Assembly: GCF_002197645.1 (NCBI RefSeq)
Contig: NZ_CP021874.1
Location: forward strand, 1 to 64,000
From: Enterococcus wangshanyuanii
Lineage (GTDB): Bacteria > Bacillota > Bacilli > Lactobacillales > Enterococcaceae
Reading direction: 5' to 3'
DNA: 64,000 nucleotides
A program made the position numbers and the translations under genes. Position 1 is the first letter of the stretch; each line of letters opens with the position of its first letter. Of this stretch, positions 34,008-43,854 are shown in pieces. The notes under the pieces are model-generated. The model worked only from the letters and a program-made list of their open reading frames with translations, did no database searches and was not told the origin of the DNA.

Positions 34008-35399
34008 ATGACAACACTCATCACTGTTTTAGTGGTCCTGGCTTTTGTTGCTGTGTTATACGTCTTTTATCGTATGCAGAAAAAACACCTTAAATTTTCA
34101 ACGCGTGTCTTTGCTGCATTAGGCGTGGGTATTGTTTTAGGTGCAATTATTCAATTCGCATTTGGTACTCAAGATAAAGTTACAACACAAGCAATGGACT
34201 GGATCGGTATTGTAGGTAATGGATATGTAGCATTTTTACAAATGCTCGTAATCCCCTTAGTCTTTGTTTCGATTGTCGGAGCATTTACGAAAATGAAAGA
34301 ATCCAAACAATTAGGAAAGATCAGCTTTAATGTTCTCGCAACATTATTAGGCACGACAGCAGTCGCGGCTTTGGTCGGAATTGGAACCACATTATTGTTT
34401 GGACTTCAAGGTGCACAATTTACTGAAGGAACGGCAGAAACGGCACGGATCGCAGAACTTGCGACTCGACAGGAAACCGTTGAAAACCTATCGATTCCTC
34501 AACAAATCTTAGCCTTTATTCCTAGAAATGTTTTTGCAGATTTTGCTGGAACTCGTCCAACAAGTACGATTGGCGTTGTTATCTTCGCTGCTTTCGTTGG
34601 TGTAGCTTATCTTGGTGTGAAACGCAAAGCACCAAAAGAAGGAGAGTTTTTCGCAAATCTGATCGACAGCCTTTATAAAATTACGATGCGTATCGTAACA
34701 CTTGTATTGCGTTTGACACCATATGGCGTGTTAGCGTTAATGACTAATGTGGTAGCGACAAGTGATTTTGAAGCGATTCTGAATTTAGGTAAATTTGTAT
34801 TAGCTTCCTATACTGCGTTGATTATTGTGATGCTCATTCACTTAGCGATTTTGATTGCGGTGAAAGTAAATCCTGTGAATTATTTGAAAAAATCATTCCC
34901 AGTTCTAAGCTTTGCTTTTACATCAAGATCAAGTGCAGGAGCATTGCCTTTAAATATTGAAACACAAACAAAAGCTTTAGGCGTAGATGATGCGACAGCA
35001 AACTTTGCTGCAAGCTTTGGCTTGTCGATTGGTCAAAACGGCTGTGCTGGTGTTTATCCTGCAATGTTGGCAACGATCGTTGCTCCAACGGTTGGTATCG
35101 ATGTCTTTAGTTTAGAATTTATTTTGATGTTAGTTGCAATTGTTACAATCAGTTCATTTGGTGTTGCTGGTGTCGGCGGTGGAGCGACTTTTGCTTCCTT
35201 GATCGTATTAGGTGCGATGAACTTACCAGTTGCGATTGTTGGGTTAGTTATTTCTGTAGAACCGTTGATCGATATGGCAAGAACAGCTGTTAATGTGAGT
35301 GATAGCATGGTTGCAGGAATCGTGACGAGTTCTAGAATCAATGAACTAGATCGTGATGTTCTAAATGACAGCAATTTAGTCATTGAAGAAAATGCCTAA
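34008..35399 (+). CDS. tcyP: L-cystine symporter, DAACS family (TcyP-like)
   Basis: 463 aa from the ATG at 34008 after GGGAGGG. Eight to ten hydrophobic spans; conserved DAACS features include the Ser-rich re-entrant loop SRSSAGALPLNIE, a polar NGCAGVYPAM segment and VSVEPLIDMARTAVNVSDSMVAGIV near the end. Length and these motifs fit the cystine-specific TcyP branch rather than glutamate symporters. Na+ or H+ coupled uptake of cystine at the cytoplasmic membrane. Confidence 0.85.
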   Translation: MTTLITVLVVLAFVAVLYVFYRMQKKHLKFSTRVFAALGVGIVLGAIIQFAFGTQDKVTTQAMDWIGIVGNGYVAFLQMLVIPLVFVSIVGAFTKMKESKQLGKISFNVLATLLGTTAVAALVGIGTTLLFGLQGAQFTEGTAETARIAELATRQETVENLSIPQQILAFIPRNVFADFAGTRPTSTIGVVIFAAFVGVAYLGVKRKAPKEGEFFANLIDSLYKITMRIVTLVLRLTPYGVLALMTNVVATSDFEAILNLGKFVLASYTALIIVMLIHLAILIAVKVNPVNYLKKSFPVLSFAFTSRSSAGALPLNIETQTKALGVDDATANFAASFGLSIGQNGCAGVYPAMLATIVAPTVGIDVFSLEFILMLVAIVTISSFGVAGVGGGATFASLIVLGAMNLPVAIVGLVISVEPLIDMARTAVNVSDSMVAGIVTSSRINELDRDVLNDSNLVIEENA

Positions 35400-35437
35400 G
35401 AAGTGATCCACTTCTCTTCCCCAAGAGAGTTAAAATG

Positions 35438-35478
35438 AAAAGGAGATACGGCTGTTTATTAGCTGCATCTCCTTTTTT
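35438..35478 (+). terminator. Terminator of the cystine transporter gene
   Basis: AAAGGAGAT pairs with ATCTCCTTT; the inner ACGGCT/AGCTGC pair imperfectly. The stem is followed by TTTTTT. Confidence 0.85.
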
Positions 35479-35588
35479 AAAGCAAAATTATTTTCATAAA
35501 TCTTGGTATAAGATATAGTAAAAAGTATATAATAGAAATGGAATAATCGAGAAATGGAATAATCGCTATCAAGAAAAGGAGTTCAAAA

Positions 35589-35960
35589 ATGTTTACTAAT
35601 CAAATTAAAATCATGTTGTATGTAATAAATGTCGAGGAATCCAGTCAGTTTTGGCAAAAAATCGGTTTTGTGGAAAAGGAAAGAGATGCAGTCGATGGCA
35701 CGTTAGTAGTAGAAGTGTCACCAGGAGAGAATGCCGATACAAGTATTGTTCTCTATGATTTGGAGTTCATTCAAAAACATTCACCAGAAGTTGCGGGAAA
35801 TACACCATCATTGATGTTCTTCTCAGATGACATTGTGAGTTTATACAAGAAAATGAAAGATGCTGGTGTTCGAGTAGGTGAAATGGTTCAATTGCCGACG
35901 GGACTGGTGTTTAATTTCGCGGATAATGATGAAAATTATTTTGCGGTCTCTGGACAATAA
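35589..35960 (+). CDS. VOC-family glyoxalase/bleomycin-resistance-like protein
   Basis: 123 aa; AAAAGGAGTTCAAAA lies upstream. Residues NQIKIMLYVINVEESSQFWQKIGFVEKE form the first beta-alpha-beta module; GENADTSIVLYDLEF and SLMFFSDDIVSLYKKMKDAGVRVGEMVQLPTGLVFNFADNDENYFAVS complete a single VOC repeat pair. Metal-ligand residues of glyoxalase I are only partly present, so catalytic activity is uncertain. Cytosolic, monocistronic. Confidence 0.82.
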   Translation: MFTNQIKIMLYVINVEESSQFWQKIGFVEKERDAVDGTLVVEVSPGENADTSIVLYDLEFIQKHSPEVAGNTPSLMFFSDDIVSLYKKMKDAGVRVGEMVQLPTGLVFNFADNDENYFAVSGQ

Positions 35961-35974
35961 CCTTATGTAAGTAT

Positions 35975-36022
35975 AAAAGCTTTGAAACCTGACTGAAGAT
36001 ACCCGGTTTCAAAGCTTTTACA
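35975..36022 (+). terminator. Terminator of the VOC gene
   Basis: AAAAGCTTTGAAACC (35976-35989 region) pairs with GGTTTCAAAGCTTTT (36005-36019). Confidence 0.8.
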
Positions 36023-36145
36023 TTGTACATTAATACACAAGCAAATATCTCGATTTTCCTCTTTCTTTTTTTATATACTTAATAGGTATGAGGATAAATT
36101 AAGGACTGTCTTGTAAACAGTTTGTAAAAAAGGGGAAAGATAAGA

Positions 36146-37087
36146 ATGGACTATCGTGTATTGCTTTACTATAAATATACACCACTAGAAAATCCAGAAC
36201 AATTTGCGAAAGAGCATTTAGCATTTTGCAAATCACTAAATTTAAAAGGAAGAATTTTAGTCGCCTCAGAAGGAATCAATGGCACACTTTCTGGAACGAT
36301 CGCTGATACAGATGCTTATATGGAAGCAATGCTTGCGGATGAGCGATTCAAAGATACTTACTTCAAAATCGATGAAACAGAAGAAATGGCTTTTCATAAA
36401 ATGTTTGTTCGTCCGCGAAAAGAGCTTGTTTCTTTAAACTTGGAAGAGGATGTCAACCCGTTGGAATTAACAGGTAAATATTTGGAGCCAAAAGAATTTA
36501 AAGAAGCCTTGCTTGATGAAAATACTGTTGTCATCGATGCTAGAAATGACTATGAATATGATCTAGGGCATTTTAGAGGCGCTGTTCGTCCGGATATCCG
36601 TAATTTTAGAGAACTGCCTCAATGGATCAGAGAAAATAAAGAACAATTTATGGATAAAAAAATCGTAACCTACTGTACTGGTGGAATTCGCTGTGAGAAG
36701 TTTTCTGGCTGGATGCTGAAAGAAGGCTTTGAAGATGTTTCACAACTTCATGGCGGGATTGCTGTATATGGAAAAGATCCTGAAGTACAAGGTGAATTGT
36801 GGGACGGGAAAATGTATGTCTTTGATGAACGGATCAGTGTGGAAATCAACCATGTCGATAAAAAAATCATTGGTAAAGACTGGTTTGACGGAACGCCTTG
36901 CGAACGTTATATCAATTGTGCTAACCCGTTCTGCAATAAACAAATTTTAGCTTCAGAAGAAAACGAAGCAAAATATCTTGGTAGCTGTTCAGACGAGTGT
37001 CGCCATCATCCAGCTAATCGTTATGTACAAAAAAATCATTTAACAGAGCAGGAAGTAACAGCTCGTTTGGAAGCAATCGCTAATTAA
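36146..37087 (+). CDS. trhO: tRNA uridine 5-hydroxylation rhodanese TrhO (YceA-like)
   Basis: 313 aa; AAAGGGGAAAGATAAGA lies upstream. N-terminal domain (1-100; [39 protein letters not shown]), a central rhodanese domain with active Cys177 in [12 protein letters not shown], and a C-terminal Cys-rich segment ([16 protein letters not shown] ... CSDECRHH) typical of the family. TrhO makes 5-hydroxyuridine at the wobble position of tRNAs, with O2 as oxygen source. Monocistronic. Confidence 0.92.
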   Translation: MDYRVLLYYKYTPLENPEQFAKEHLAFCKSLNLKGRILVASEGINGTLSGTIADTDAYMEAMLADERFKDTYFKIDETEEMAFHKMFVRPRKELVSLNLEEDVNPLELTGKYLEPKEFKEALLDENTVVIDARNDYEYDLGHFRGAVRPDIRNFRELPQWIRENKEQFMDKKIVTYCTGGIRCEKFSGWMLKEGFEDVSQLHGGIAVYGKDPEVQGELWDGKMYVFDERISVEINHVDKKIIGKDWFDGTPCERYINCANPFCNKQILASEENEAKYLGSCSDECRHHPANRYVQKNHLTEQEVTARLEAIAN

Positions 37088-37100
37088 AAATTGAAAAAAA

Positions 37101-37132
37101 CAACCAAATGACCGTCATTTGGTTGTTTTTTT
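37101..37132. terminator. Bidirectional terminator between trhO and the anion transporter
   Basis: CAACCAAATGAC (37101-37112) pairs with GTCATTTGGTTG (37114-37125), A-rich before and T-rich after. It serves both convergent genes. Confidence 0.88.
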
Positions 37133-38234
37133 ATAGAATGAAATAAAAGAGTACAATAAATCCAATTAAAAAAATCAAGTTGATCAGACTAAACATCAGC
37201 AAAAATTGTTTTGATTGATTAGGATAATATTGCTTATAAATTTTAAACCCAATCAGATTAGCTAAAGAGGCAATGATTGTGCCTAATCCACCCACGTTAA
37301 CACCAAAAAATAGCGCTTTGGTTTGAGCAGTGAACGGAGCGATAAGGATGGCAGCAGGAACATTGCTGATAACCTGACTAACTGCGATGCTGCCAAAGAA
37401 TGTAGCTGAGGATGTAGTAAACTGTTTTTTGATCAACAAGGAAATAGTTTCCAGTTGTGAAAAATTGCCGACAGCGATAAAGAAAAAAATGAAGGTAGCC
37501 AATAAACGATAATCAACTTTTTTCAAACTGCTGGAATCGTAAATACCTAGAAGTAAAATAGCTATAGGAATAACGATAGAATATGGGAGAAGATCGAAGA
37601 CACCGATCAGGATCAGTAGGCCGATCAAGCTCAAATAAATGATATTACGTTGATCGATCGATGGCAGCGGCTCTTCTTGATTTGGAATAGGGCTCTTTTT
37701 GATCCAAAAAAAGGAAAGAAATAAAAAAACAAACGATACAAGCAGTAAGAGAAAAGCCCAGTTGAAGAATGTCCCAGCTGCCAATGAGTAATAAGAAAAT
37801 AAGAATAAATTTTGCGGGTTGCCAAAAGGGAAAAAGCTGCTGCCTAAATTGGCTGCAATGATCAAAAGGACAGCACCGGTCAGTTTATGGTTCATATCAG
37901 GAACTTTCTTCGTGATCGTCAAGTAGATCGGCATAAGACTTAAAATAGCTACATCATTGGTTAAAAGCATCGAGCTAAAAAAAGCCAGCAAGGTGATATT
38001 TCTAATGAGAGCTCGAGTGTTGATTGAAACATCGATCAATTTTTCAGCAAGATAGGTCAAAACCCCCAATTTATCAATATTAGCGACAAGCAGCATCAGT
38101 CCAAAAAGGCAAACGATGACTTTAAAATCAATTGACTCAATCGAAAATTTGCCGAAGAAACAGCTGATAAGGGCCACGAAAAGGGAAATAGAAAATAAGA
38201 GATCATCCATAAAAAATGAGAAAATACGTTTCAT
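37131..38234 (-). CDS. Anion transporter of the ArsB/NhaD/citrate (IT) superfamily
   Basis: 367 aa from the ATG at 38234 (a TTG one codon earlier is an alternative; AAGAAGG lies upstream). About ten hydrophobic spans. The motif LLTNDVAILSLMPIYLTI and the paired half-site VSQVISNVPAAILIAPFT, each with the Asn-Asp or Asn-Val-Pro helical hairpin, are the two transport signatures of the ion-transporter superfamily; NLGSSFFPFGNPQNLFLFSYY is also typical. The substrate (dicarboxylate, arsenite or other anion) cannot be told. No ATPase or regulator adjacent. Confidence 0.75.
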   Translation of the reverse strand: MKRIFSFFMDDLLFSISLFVALISCFFGKFSIESIDFKVIVCLFGLMLLVANIDKLGVLTYLAEKLIDVSINTRALIRNITLLAFFSSMLLTNDVAILSLMPIYLTITKKVPDMNHKLTGAVLLIIAANLGSSFFPFGNPQNLFLFSYYSLAAGTFFNWAFLLLLVSFVFLFLSFFWIKKSPIPNQEEPLPSIDQRNIIYLSLIGLLILIGVFDLLPYSIVIPIAILLLGIYDSSSLKKVDYRLLATFIFFFIAVGNFSQLETISLLIKKQFTTSSATFFGSIAVSQVISNVPAAILIAPFTAQTKALFFGVNVGGLGTIIASLANLIGFKIYKQYYPNQSKQFLLMFSLINLIFLIGFIVLFYFIL

Positions 38235-38320
38235 CAACAGCAGCCTTCTTTCAAAAATAACTTCTTTTTTAATTTACGTTAGAATAGGAGATTTATCAAG
38301 AAAAGAATATCTGAACGAAA

Positions 38321-38360
38321 AAAAGCATGACCTGAATCAATCATTCAAATCATGCCTTTT
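38321..38360 (-). terminator. Terminator of glnPQ
   Basis: GCATGA (38325-38330) pairs with TCATGC (38350-38355), with TGAAT/ATTCA inside. On the minus strand the stem is followed by TTTTTTT. Confidence 0.8.
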
Positions 38361-38369
38361 TAGTTAGTC

Positions 38370-39107
38370 TTAAATATTTAGAACTTTATCCAAGAAATCT
38401 TTGGTTCGCTCATTTTGCGGATTTTCAAAGATCTGCTGCGGGCTCCCATCCTCTAGGAAATTCCCGCCATCAATAAACATCACACGATTTGCCACTTCTT
38501 TAGCGAAGCCCATTTCATGGGTAACGATGACCATCGTCATACCTTGTTTGGCTAGTTTTTTCATAACATTCAAAACATCACCAACCATTTCTGGATCAAG
38601 TGCAGAGGTCGGTTCATCGAATAGCATGATATCTGGATTCATCGCTAAAGCTCTGGCAATAGCAACACGTTGTTTTTGACCGCCTGATAATGATTCTGGA
38701 TAGCTGTCTTTTTTATCGGCAAGCCCCACAGTTTCTAAAAGCTGGATTGCTTTTTCTTCCGCCTCTTGTTTAGAAAGACGACCTAGATCAGTAGGTGCCA
38801 ATGTAATATTTTCCATGATCGATAAATGTGGAAATAAGTTAAAATGCTGAAACACCATACCGATATGCTGACGTATTTTATTGATGTTGGTATTTTTATC
38901 TGTTAAGTTTGCTCCATCAATAATAATATCGCCGCTTGTTGCTTCTTCCAGTTGATTCAGACAACGAAGGAAAGTACTTTTACCAGAGCCGGAAGGACCG
39001 ATGACACAAACGACATCGCCTTCTTGGATAGAAACATTAATATCGTTTAAAACAGTGTTATCACCATATTTTTTTACTAAATGCTCGACTAGAATTTTTT
39101 CAGCCAT
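38370..39107 (-). CDS. glnQ: Glutamine ABC transporter ATP-binding protein
   Basis: 245 aa. Walker [11 protein letters not shown]-loop [12 protein letters not shown], signature [16 protein letters not shown], Walker [15 protein letters not shown], switch His in VTHEMGFA. This is the polar-amino-acid (PAAT) class. It follows glnP by one base. The dimer drives uptake of glutamine/glutamate through GlnP. Confidence 0.93.
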   Translation of the reverse strand: MAEKILVEHLVKKYGDNTVLNDINVSIQEGDVVCVIGPSGSGKSTFLRCLNQLEEATSGDIIIDGANLTDKNTNINKIRQHIGMVFQHFNLFPHLSIMENITLAPTDLGRLSKQEAEEKAIQLLETVGLADKKDSYPESLSGGQKQRVAIARALAMNPDIMLFDEPTSALDPEMVGDVLNVMKKLAKQGMTMVIVTHEMGFAKEVANRVMFIDGGNFLEDGSPQQIFENPQNERTKDFLDKVLNI

Positions 39108-39108
39108 A

Positions 39109-41268
39109 TTATTTCACCTTCTTTTCCAAGACTTTTGCTAGTTTTGTCAACGCTGTGATCAAGACTAGATACATCATCGCGATCACAAAATAAACAAGTG
39201 TACTTTGTAGGTTTCGGGCAACGATGATTTTCCCTGTTTGTAGTAATTCGATCAACCCGATCGCTGAAAGGATCGTCGTATCTTTCAATGAAATAACGAA
39301 TTGGTTGACGAATGATGGAATCATGATTCTGATTGCTTGCGGCAAAATGATTTTTTGCATTGTCCGATTATAGGAAAGTCCTAAACTGCGTGAAGCTTCC
39401 ATTTGCCCTGTAGGCACAGCATTGATACCGCCACGAACGATTTCAGAGATATAAGCACTGGCGTTTAGCGTCAAGGTAATGATTCCAGCAAGGAAGACTG
39501 GAATATTAAAGCCGAGAATTCCTGGTAAACCAAAATAAATGAAGAAAGCAAGTACCATCAATGGAATTCCGCGGATGATGTCGACATAAACAGTGGCTAT
39601 CACTCGTAAAGCTTTCGATGGTGAAGCACTGAATAATCCGAAGATCACACCAACGATCAAAGCAAGAATGAATGAAATCAATGTTAGTTGAATCGTCATC
39701 CATAGTCCGCTCAATAGTCGTTTCCAGTTATTTTGAATCATACCGACGAAGGTTGATTCATCTACTTTGTTTTCTGTGGAACCATCTTTAATATATTTAC
39801 CGACGATTTCGTCGTATTCACCAGTTCGTTTTAATTCTGCAAGTCCTTCATTGAACATTTGGATCAATTCAGGATTTTTGCCTTTTTTGACAGCAAACCC
39901 GTATTTTCCGCCTTCTTCACGAGGAATTGGTGTTACTAGTGGTTGCTTTTGAGCAACGCCGTAACCGATAACAGGATAGTCATCCATCATAGCGTCGATC
40001 TCACCGATCTCAAGTGCGCTATATAAAGCATCTGTTGTATCTAAATACTTGATTGAATAGCCATATTTATCTTTATTTGCTTCAAGAAAATCAGCACTTT
40101 CTGTCCCGATTTTTGCACCGACTTTTTTCCCTTTTAAGTCTTCATAGGAAGTGATTTTGTCGTTGCCTTTTTTGACAGCGATTTGGATCCCACTATTGAA
40201 ATAAGGAGTCGAAAAGTCGAATGATTTTTCACGTTCGTCAGTGATCGTCATTCCGGCGATCATCCCATCTGCCTGCCCAGATTCAACTGCCTGAACAGCT
40301 GAACTAAAACCAATAAATTTAAATTCAATATTGAATCCTTGGAGTTCAGCGATTCGTGTGACTAGGTCAACATCGATTCCTTCGTATTCACCATCAGAAT
40401 TTTGGAATTCAAAAGGTGCGAAGGTTGAATCACTAGCAATGACATAAGTATCTTTTTTCGGTTGGATCTTTTTCATTTTTGTATCTGTTTGGTCTTCTGA
40501 TTCATTTCCTGTAGAAATATAGTTTGCAATGATTTCATCATACTTGCCGGAGTCTTTTAAATCTTTTAATCCAGCATTGAATTTTTCAAGTAATTCTTTG
40601 TTTTGCCCTTTTTTGACAGCAAACCCGTAAGAACTTCCGGTTTCTTTTTTACCAACTAACTGTAATTTCTGACCATTCGTGATTGCATAGCCTAATACAG
40701 GATAATCATCAAAAATAGCATCTGCTTCACCGTTTTCAAGTGCTTGGTAAAGCCCAGTTGCATCGTCGAAGTTTTTGATCGTATAGCCATACTTATCTTG
40801 ATTTTTTTCAAGGAAAGTAGCACTTTCTGTCCCCACTTTAGCGGCAACGGTTTTTCCTTTTAAATCATCGTAACCTTTGATTTTGTCATTTCCCTTTTTG
40901 ACAGCCATCTGCAAGCCGCTATCAAAATAAGGGTCTGAGAAATCAAAGGATTTCTTCCGCTCGTCTGTGATACTCATTCCGGCGATCATTCCATCAACCT
41001 GTTTAGATTGAACTGCCTGAATGGCACTGTCAAAGCCAAGCGGTTTTAGATTGACCTTAAAGTCTTGGTCAGCTGCAATGGCTTGAAGTAAATCAACATC
41101 AATACCGATGTATTCTCCTTTAGAATCCTGAAATTCAAAAGGTGCAAAAGTTAAATCTGTTCCTATATTATATGTTTTTTCCTCAGCCTGAGCCGATTGC
41201 CCAAGTGTAAATGTCAGCAGACTTGCCATCATTAGCATAAATGAAAGCAAAATGTGTTTCTTTTTCAT
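39109..41268 (-). CDS. glnP: Glutamine ABC transporter, two substrate-binding domains fused to permease
   Basis: 719 aa from the ATG at 41268, after AGGAGGTATTTT; the longer frame to 41349 has no ribosome site. Signal peptide (ends AQAEEKTYN), SBD1 (about 33-258, [20 protein letters not shown]) and SBD2 (about 273-495, [20 protein letters not shown]), highly alike and each a full type-3 solute-binding domain, then a permease of about 215 residues with the EAA loop ([24 protein letters not shown]). This is the tandem-receptor GlnP layout known from Lactococcus. Confidence 0.93.
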   Translation of the reverse strand: MKKKHILLSFMLMMASLLTFTLGQSAQAEEKTYNIGTDLTFAPFEFQDSKGEYIGIDVDLLQAIAADQDFKVNLKPLGFDSAIQAVQSKQVDGMIAGMSITDERKKSFDFSDPYFDSGLQMAVKKGNDKIKGYDDLKGKTVAAKVGTESATFLEKNQDKYGYTIKNFDDATGLYQALENGEADAIFDDYPVLGYAITNGQKLQLVGKKETGSSYGFAVKKGQNKELLEKFNAGLKDLKDSGKYDEIIANYISTGNESEDQTDTKMKKIQPKKDTYVIASDSTFAPFEFQNSDGEYEGIDVDLVTRIAELQGFNIEFKFIGFSSAVQAVESGQADGMIAGMTITDEREKSFDFSTPYFNSGIQIAVKKGNDKITSYEDLKGKKVGAKIGTESADFLEANKDKYGYSIKYLDTTDALYSALEIGEIDAMMDDYPVIGYGVAQKQPLVTPIPREEGGKYGFAVKKGKNPELIQMFNEGLAELKRTGEYDEIVGKYIKDGSTENKVDESTFVGMIQNNWKRLLSGLWMTIQLTLISFILALIVGVIFGLFSASPSKALRVIATVYVDIIRGIPLMVLAFFIYFGLPGILGFNIPVFLAGIITLTLNASAYISEIVRGGINAVPTGQMEASRSLGLSYNRTMQKIILPQAIRIMIPSFVNQFVISLKDTTILSAIGLIELLQTGKIIVARNLQSTLVYFVIAMMYLVLITALTKLAKVLEKKVK

Positions 41269-41480
41269 AAAATACCTCCTATATTTACATATTGAATAAT
41301 TATATAGTAAAAAAAGGGTAAAACACAAGTCATTAGACAAGTGAAACATAAAAAAATGTCATTTTCTAACATCTTATGTAATTAAATGTAACATTGGTGG
41401 GTGAAAAAATTTGGGGAAAAATCAGAAAATAAAGTTGAAATCAATAAAAAATGCGTATACGCAATTCATTCTAAAGGTGG
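41269..41480. other. Divergent intergenic region between glnP and uvrB
   Basis: AT-rich and gene-free. A frame from 41401 to 41583 overlaps the LexA box and uvrB promoter and lacks a ribosome site, so it is not counted as a gene. Confidence 0.5.
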
Positions 41481-41506
41481 CGAAAATATGTTCGGTATGG
41501 TAGAAT
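41481..41506 (+). promoter_or_regulatory. LexA (SOS) box and promoter of uvrB
   Basis: CGAAAATATGTTCG (41481-41494) matches the Gram-positive LexA/DinR consensus CGAACATATGTTCG at 13 of 14 positions. A TAGAAT -10 box lies at 41501-41506, so the operator covers the -35/spacer region. uvrB is expected to be induced by DNA damage. Confidence 0.8.
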
Positions 41507-41622
41507 ATTTTCAGAGGTTTCCCTTCGATTTAATAGTAGTGATTTTAGAAAATTTGGACCTATTATCATTGGCTAATAATTGAATGGAAGCAGCCAGTAA
41601 ATTATACAGAGGAGGATGTTGG

Positions 41623-43620
41623 ATGATAGAAAGAGAAACCTCCAATACGTTTGACCTAGTGTCAAAGTATCAGCCGGATGGTGATCAGCCGGAAGCGATC
41701 AAGCGATTAACAGAAGGGATCGAAGGCGGCGAGAAAGCTCAGATTCTACTTGGAGCAACAGGAACTGGTAAGACATTTACGATCTCTAATGTGATTACCG
41801 AGGTCAATAAACCTACGTTGGTCATCGCGCATAATAAAACATTAGCTGGACAGCTTTACGGTGAATTCAAAGAATTCTTCCCGAATAATGCGGTCGAGTA
41901 TTTTGTTAGTTATTATGACTATTATCAGCCAGAAGCTTATGTTCCTTCCAGCGATACATATATAGAAAAAGATGCCAGTATCAATGATGAAATCGATAAA
42001 CTGCGTCACTCTGCAACAAGCTCATTACTTGAAAGGAATGATGTGATCGTAGTTGCTTCGGTTTCGTGTATCTTTGGTTTGGGAGATCCTAAAGAATATA
42101 GTGAACAGGTCGTATCGATTCGTGTTGGGATGGAAATGGACCGTAGTCAGTTATTGACGAATTTGGTCAATATTCAATTTGAACGCAATGACATCGATTT
42201 TCAGCGGGGACGTTTTCGTGTGCGTGGAGATGTGGTTGAAATTTTCCCAGCCTCAAGAGATGAGCATGCGTTAAGAGTTGAATTTTTCGGTGATGAGATT
42301 GAACGAATCAGAGAGGTTGATGCGCTGACCGGAGAAATAATTGCGGAAACAGAGCATGTGGCAATTTTCCCAGCGACTCACTTTGTGACGAATGAAGATC
42401 ATATGGAACACGCTATTTCTCAGATCCAAGCCGAATTAGATGAACGATTAAGAGTTTTACGTAGTGAAAATAAATTACTGGAAGCCCAACGTTTAGAACA
42501 ACGGACAAATTATGATATCGAAATGATGCGTGAGATGGGCTATACATCTGGTATTGAAAACTACTCTCGTCATATGGACGGACGCTCTGAAGGGGAGCCG
42601 CCATACACATTACTAGATTTCTTTCCTGATGATTTCCTGTTGGTAATCGATGAATCACATGTAACGATGCCGCAAATTAGAGGAATGTATAATGGAGACA
42701 GAGCAAGAAAACAAATGCTGGTCGATTATGGTTTCCGTTTACCAAGTGCTTTAGATAACCGTCCACTCAGATTGGAAGAATTTGAAGAGCATGTTCATCA
42801 AATCGTCTATGTTTCCGCTACGCCAGGCCCTTATGAGCATGAACAGACAGATACTGTGATCCAACAGATTATTCGTCCAACTGGCTTACTAGATCCGTTG
42901 ATCGAAGTTCGTCCGATCATGGGACAAATCGATGATCTAGTTGGTGAAATCAATGAACGTGTAGCGAAGAACCAACGGGTTTTTGTTACTACACTGACGA
43001 AGAAAATGTCAGAGGATCTAACAGATTATTTCAAAGAACTAGGAATCAAGGTCAAGTATCTGCATAGTGATATCAAGACATTGGAACGAACCGAGATCAT
43101 TCGCGATCTGCGTTTAGGTGAGTTTGATGTATTGGTCGGAATCAATCTATTAAGAGAAGGACTGGATGTGCCGGAAGTATCATTGATCGCTATTTTAGAT
43201 GCTGATAAAGAAGGCTTCTTGAGAAGTGAGCGTTCACTTGTTCAGACGATCGGAAGAGCGGCGCGAAATGCAGACGGCCGAGTGATCATGTACGCAGATA
43301 AAATAACTGATTCGATGCAAAAAGCGATGGATGAAACAGCTCGTCGTCGTTCGATCCAAGAGAAATATAATGAAGAACACGGAATCGTGCCGAAAACGAT
43401 CATCAAAGAGATTCGAGAATTGATATCGATTTCTAAGGCGAACAATGAAAAGAATGAGCCATTCAAGATCGATAAATCTTATCATGAGATGACGCGTCAG
43501 GAAAAAGCAGACTTATTGATGAAACTAGAAAAAGAAATGAAAGATGCTGCAAAAGCGCTGGACTTTGAAACGGCAGCTACACTGAGAGATACGATCTTAG
43601 AGCTAAAAGCAGCAGATTAG
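41623..43620 (+). CDS. uvrB: Excinuclease ABC subunit B
   Basis: 665 aa from the ATG at 41623, after GAGGAGG. Helicase motifs: [12 protein letters not shown] (Walker A), the beta-hairpin region [27 protein letters not shown] (DEAD-type Walker B, DESH), [40 protein letters not shown], and the C-terminal UVR domain ([22 protein letters not shown]). It forms the damage-verification complex with UvrA and loads UvrC. uvrA follows after 234 bases. Confidence 0.97.
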   Translation: MIERETSNTFDLVSKYQPDGDQPEAIKRLTEGIEGGEKAQILLGATGTGKTFTISNVITEVNKPTLVIAHNKTLAGQLYGEFKEFFPNNAVEYFVSYYDYYQPEAYVPSSDTYIEKDASINDEIDKLRHSATSSLLERNDVIVVASVSCIFGLGDPKEYSEQVVSIRVGMEMDRSQLLTNLVNIQFERNDIDFQRGRFRVRGDVVEIFPASRDEHALRVEFFGDEIERIREVDALTGEIIAETEHVAIFPATHFVTNEDHMEHAISQIQAELDERLRVLRSENKLLEAQRLEQRTNYDIEMMREMGYTSGIENYSRHMDGRSEGEPPYTLLDFFPDDFLLVIDESHVTMPQIRGMYNGDRARKQMLVDYGFRLPSALDNRPLRLEEFEEHVHQIVYVSATPGPYEHEQTDTVIQQIIRPTGLLDPLIEVRPIMGQIDDLVGEINERVAKNQRVFVTTLTKKMSEDLTDYFKELGIKVKYLHSDIKTLERTEIIRDLRLGEFDVLVGINLLREGLDVPEVSLIAILDADKEGFLRSERSLVQTIGRAARNADGRVIMYADKITDSMQKAMDETARRRSIQEKYNEEHGIVPKTIIKEIRELISISKANNEKNEPFKIDKSYHEMTRQEKADLLMKLEKEMKDAAKALDFETAATLRDTILELKAAD

Positions 43621-43649
43621 GCTGAACTCACTGAAAAATAAAGCAGATC

Positions 43650-43686
43650 GGCTAATGGAAATTCAAGATCGATAGTTCCATTAGCC
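43650..43686 (+). other. Hairpin between uvrB and uvrA
   Basis: GGCTAATGGAA (43650-43660) pairs perfectly with TTCCATTAGCC (43676-43686). There is no U run after it, so it may be a processing or stability element rather than a terminator. Confidence 0.5.
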
Positions 43687-43756
43687 GCCTTCCGCTATTC
43701 AAGGATATTTCTCTGAAGACGAGCAAGGATCGCTTAAAAATAATGAGAGTATTGGG

Positions 43757-43849
43757 CATCGGACTAATAAGTAAAAAGGAGAGCCGTTACTCTTACGAAT
43801 TTATTCGTTTAGAAGTAAGGGACATCGGACCAATAAGTAAAAAGGAGAG
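43757..43849 (+). repeat. Direct repeat containing the uvrA ribosome site
   Basis: Two 27-base copies at 43757-43783 and 43823-43849 differ at one position; both end in AAGTAAAAAGGAGAG. Only the second is placed to serve the uvrA ATG at 43855. A small hairpin (CTTACGAAT/ATTCGTTTAG) lies between them. The first copy looks like a relic of a short tandem duplication or a decoy ribosome site. Confidence 0.7.
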
Positions 43850-43854
43850 AAGTA

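Noticed and set aside
37131..38234. Specific call as arsenite efflux pump ArsB
   Set aside because: No arsR, arsA or arsC is nearby and the superfamily motifs do not define substrate.
41401..41583. 60-aa plus-strand frame before uvrB
   Set aside because: It covers the LexA box and promoter, lacks a ribosome site and has no recognisable domain.
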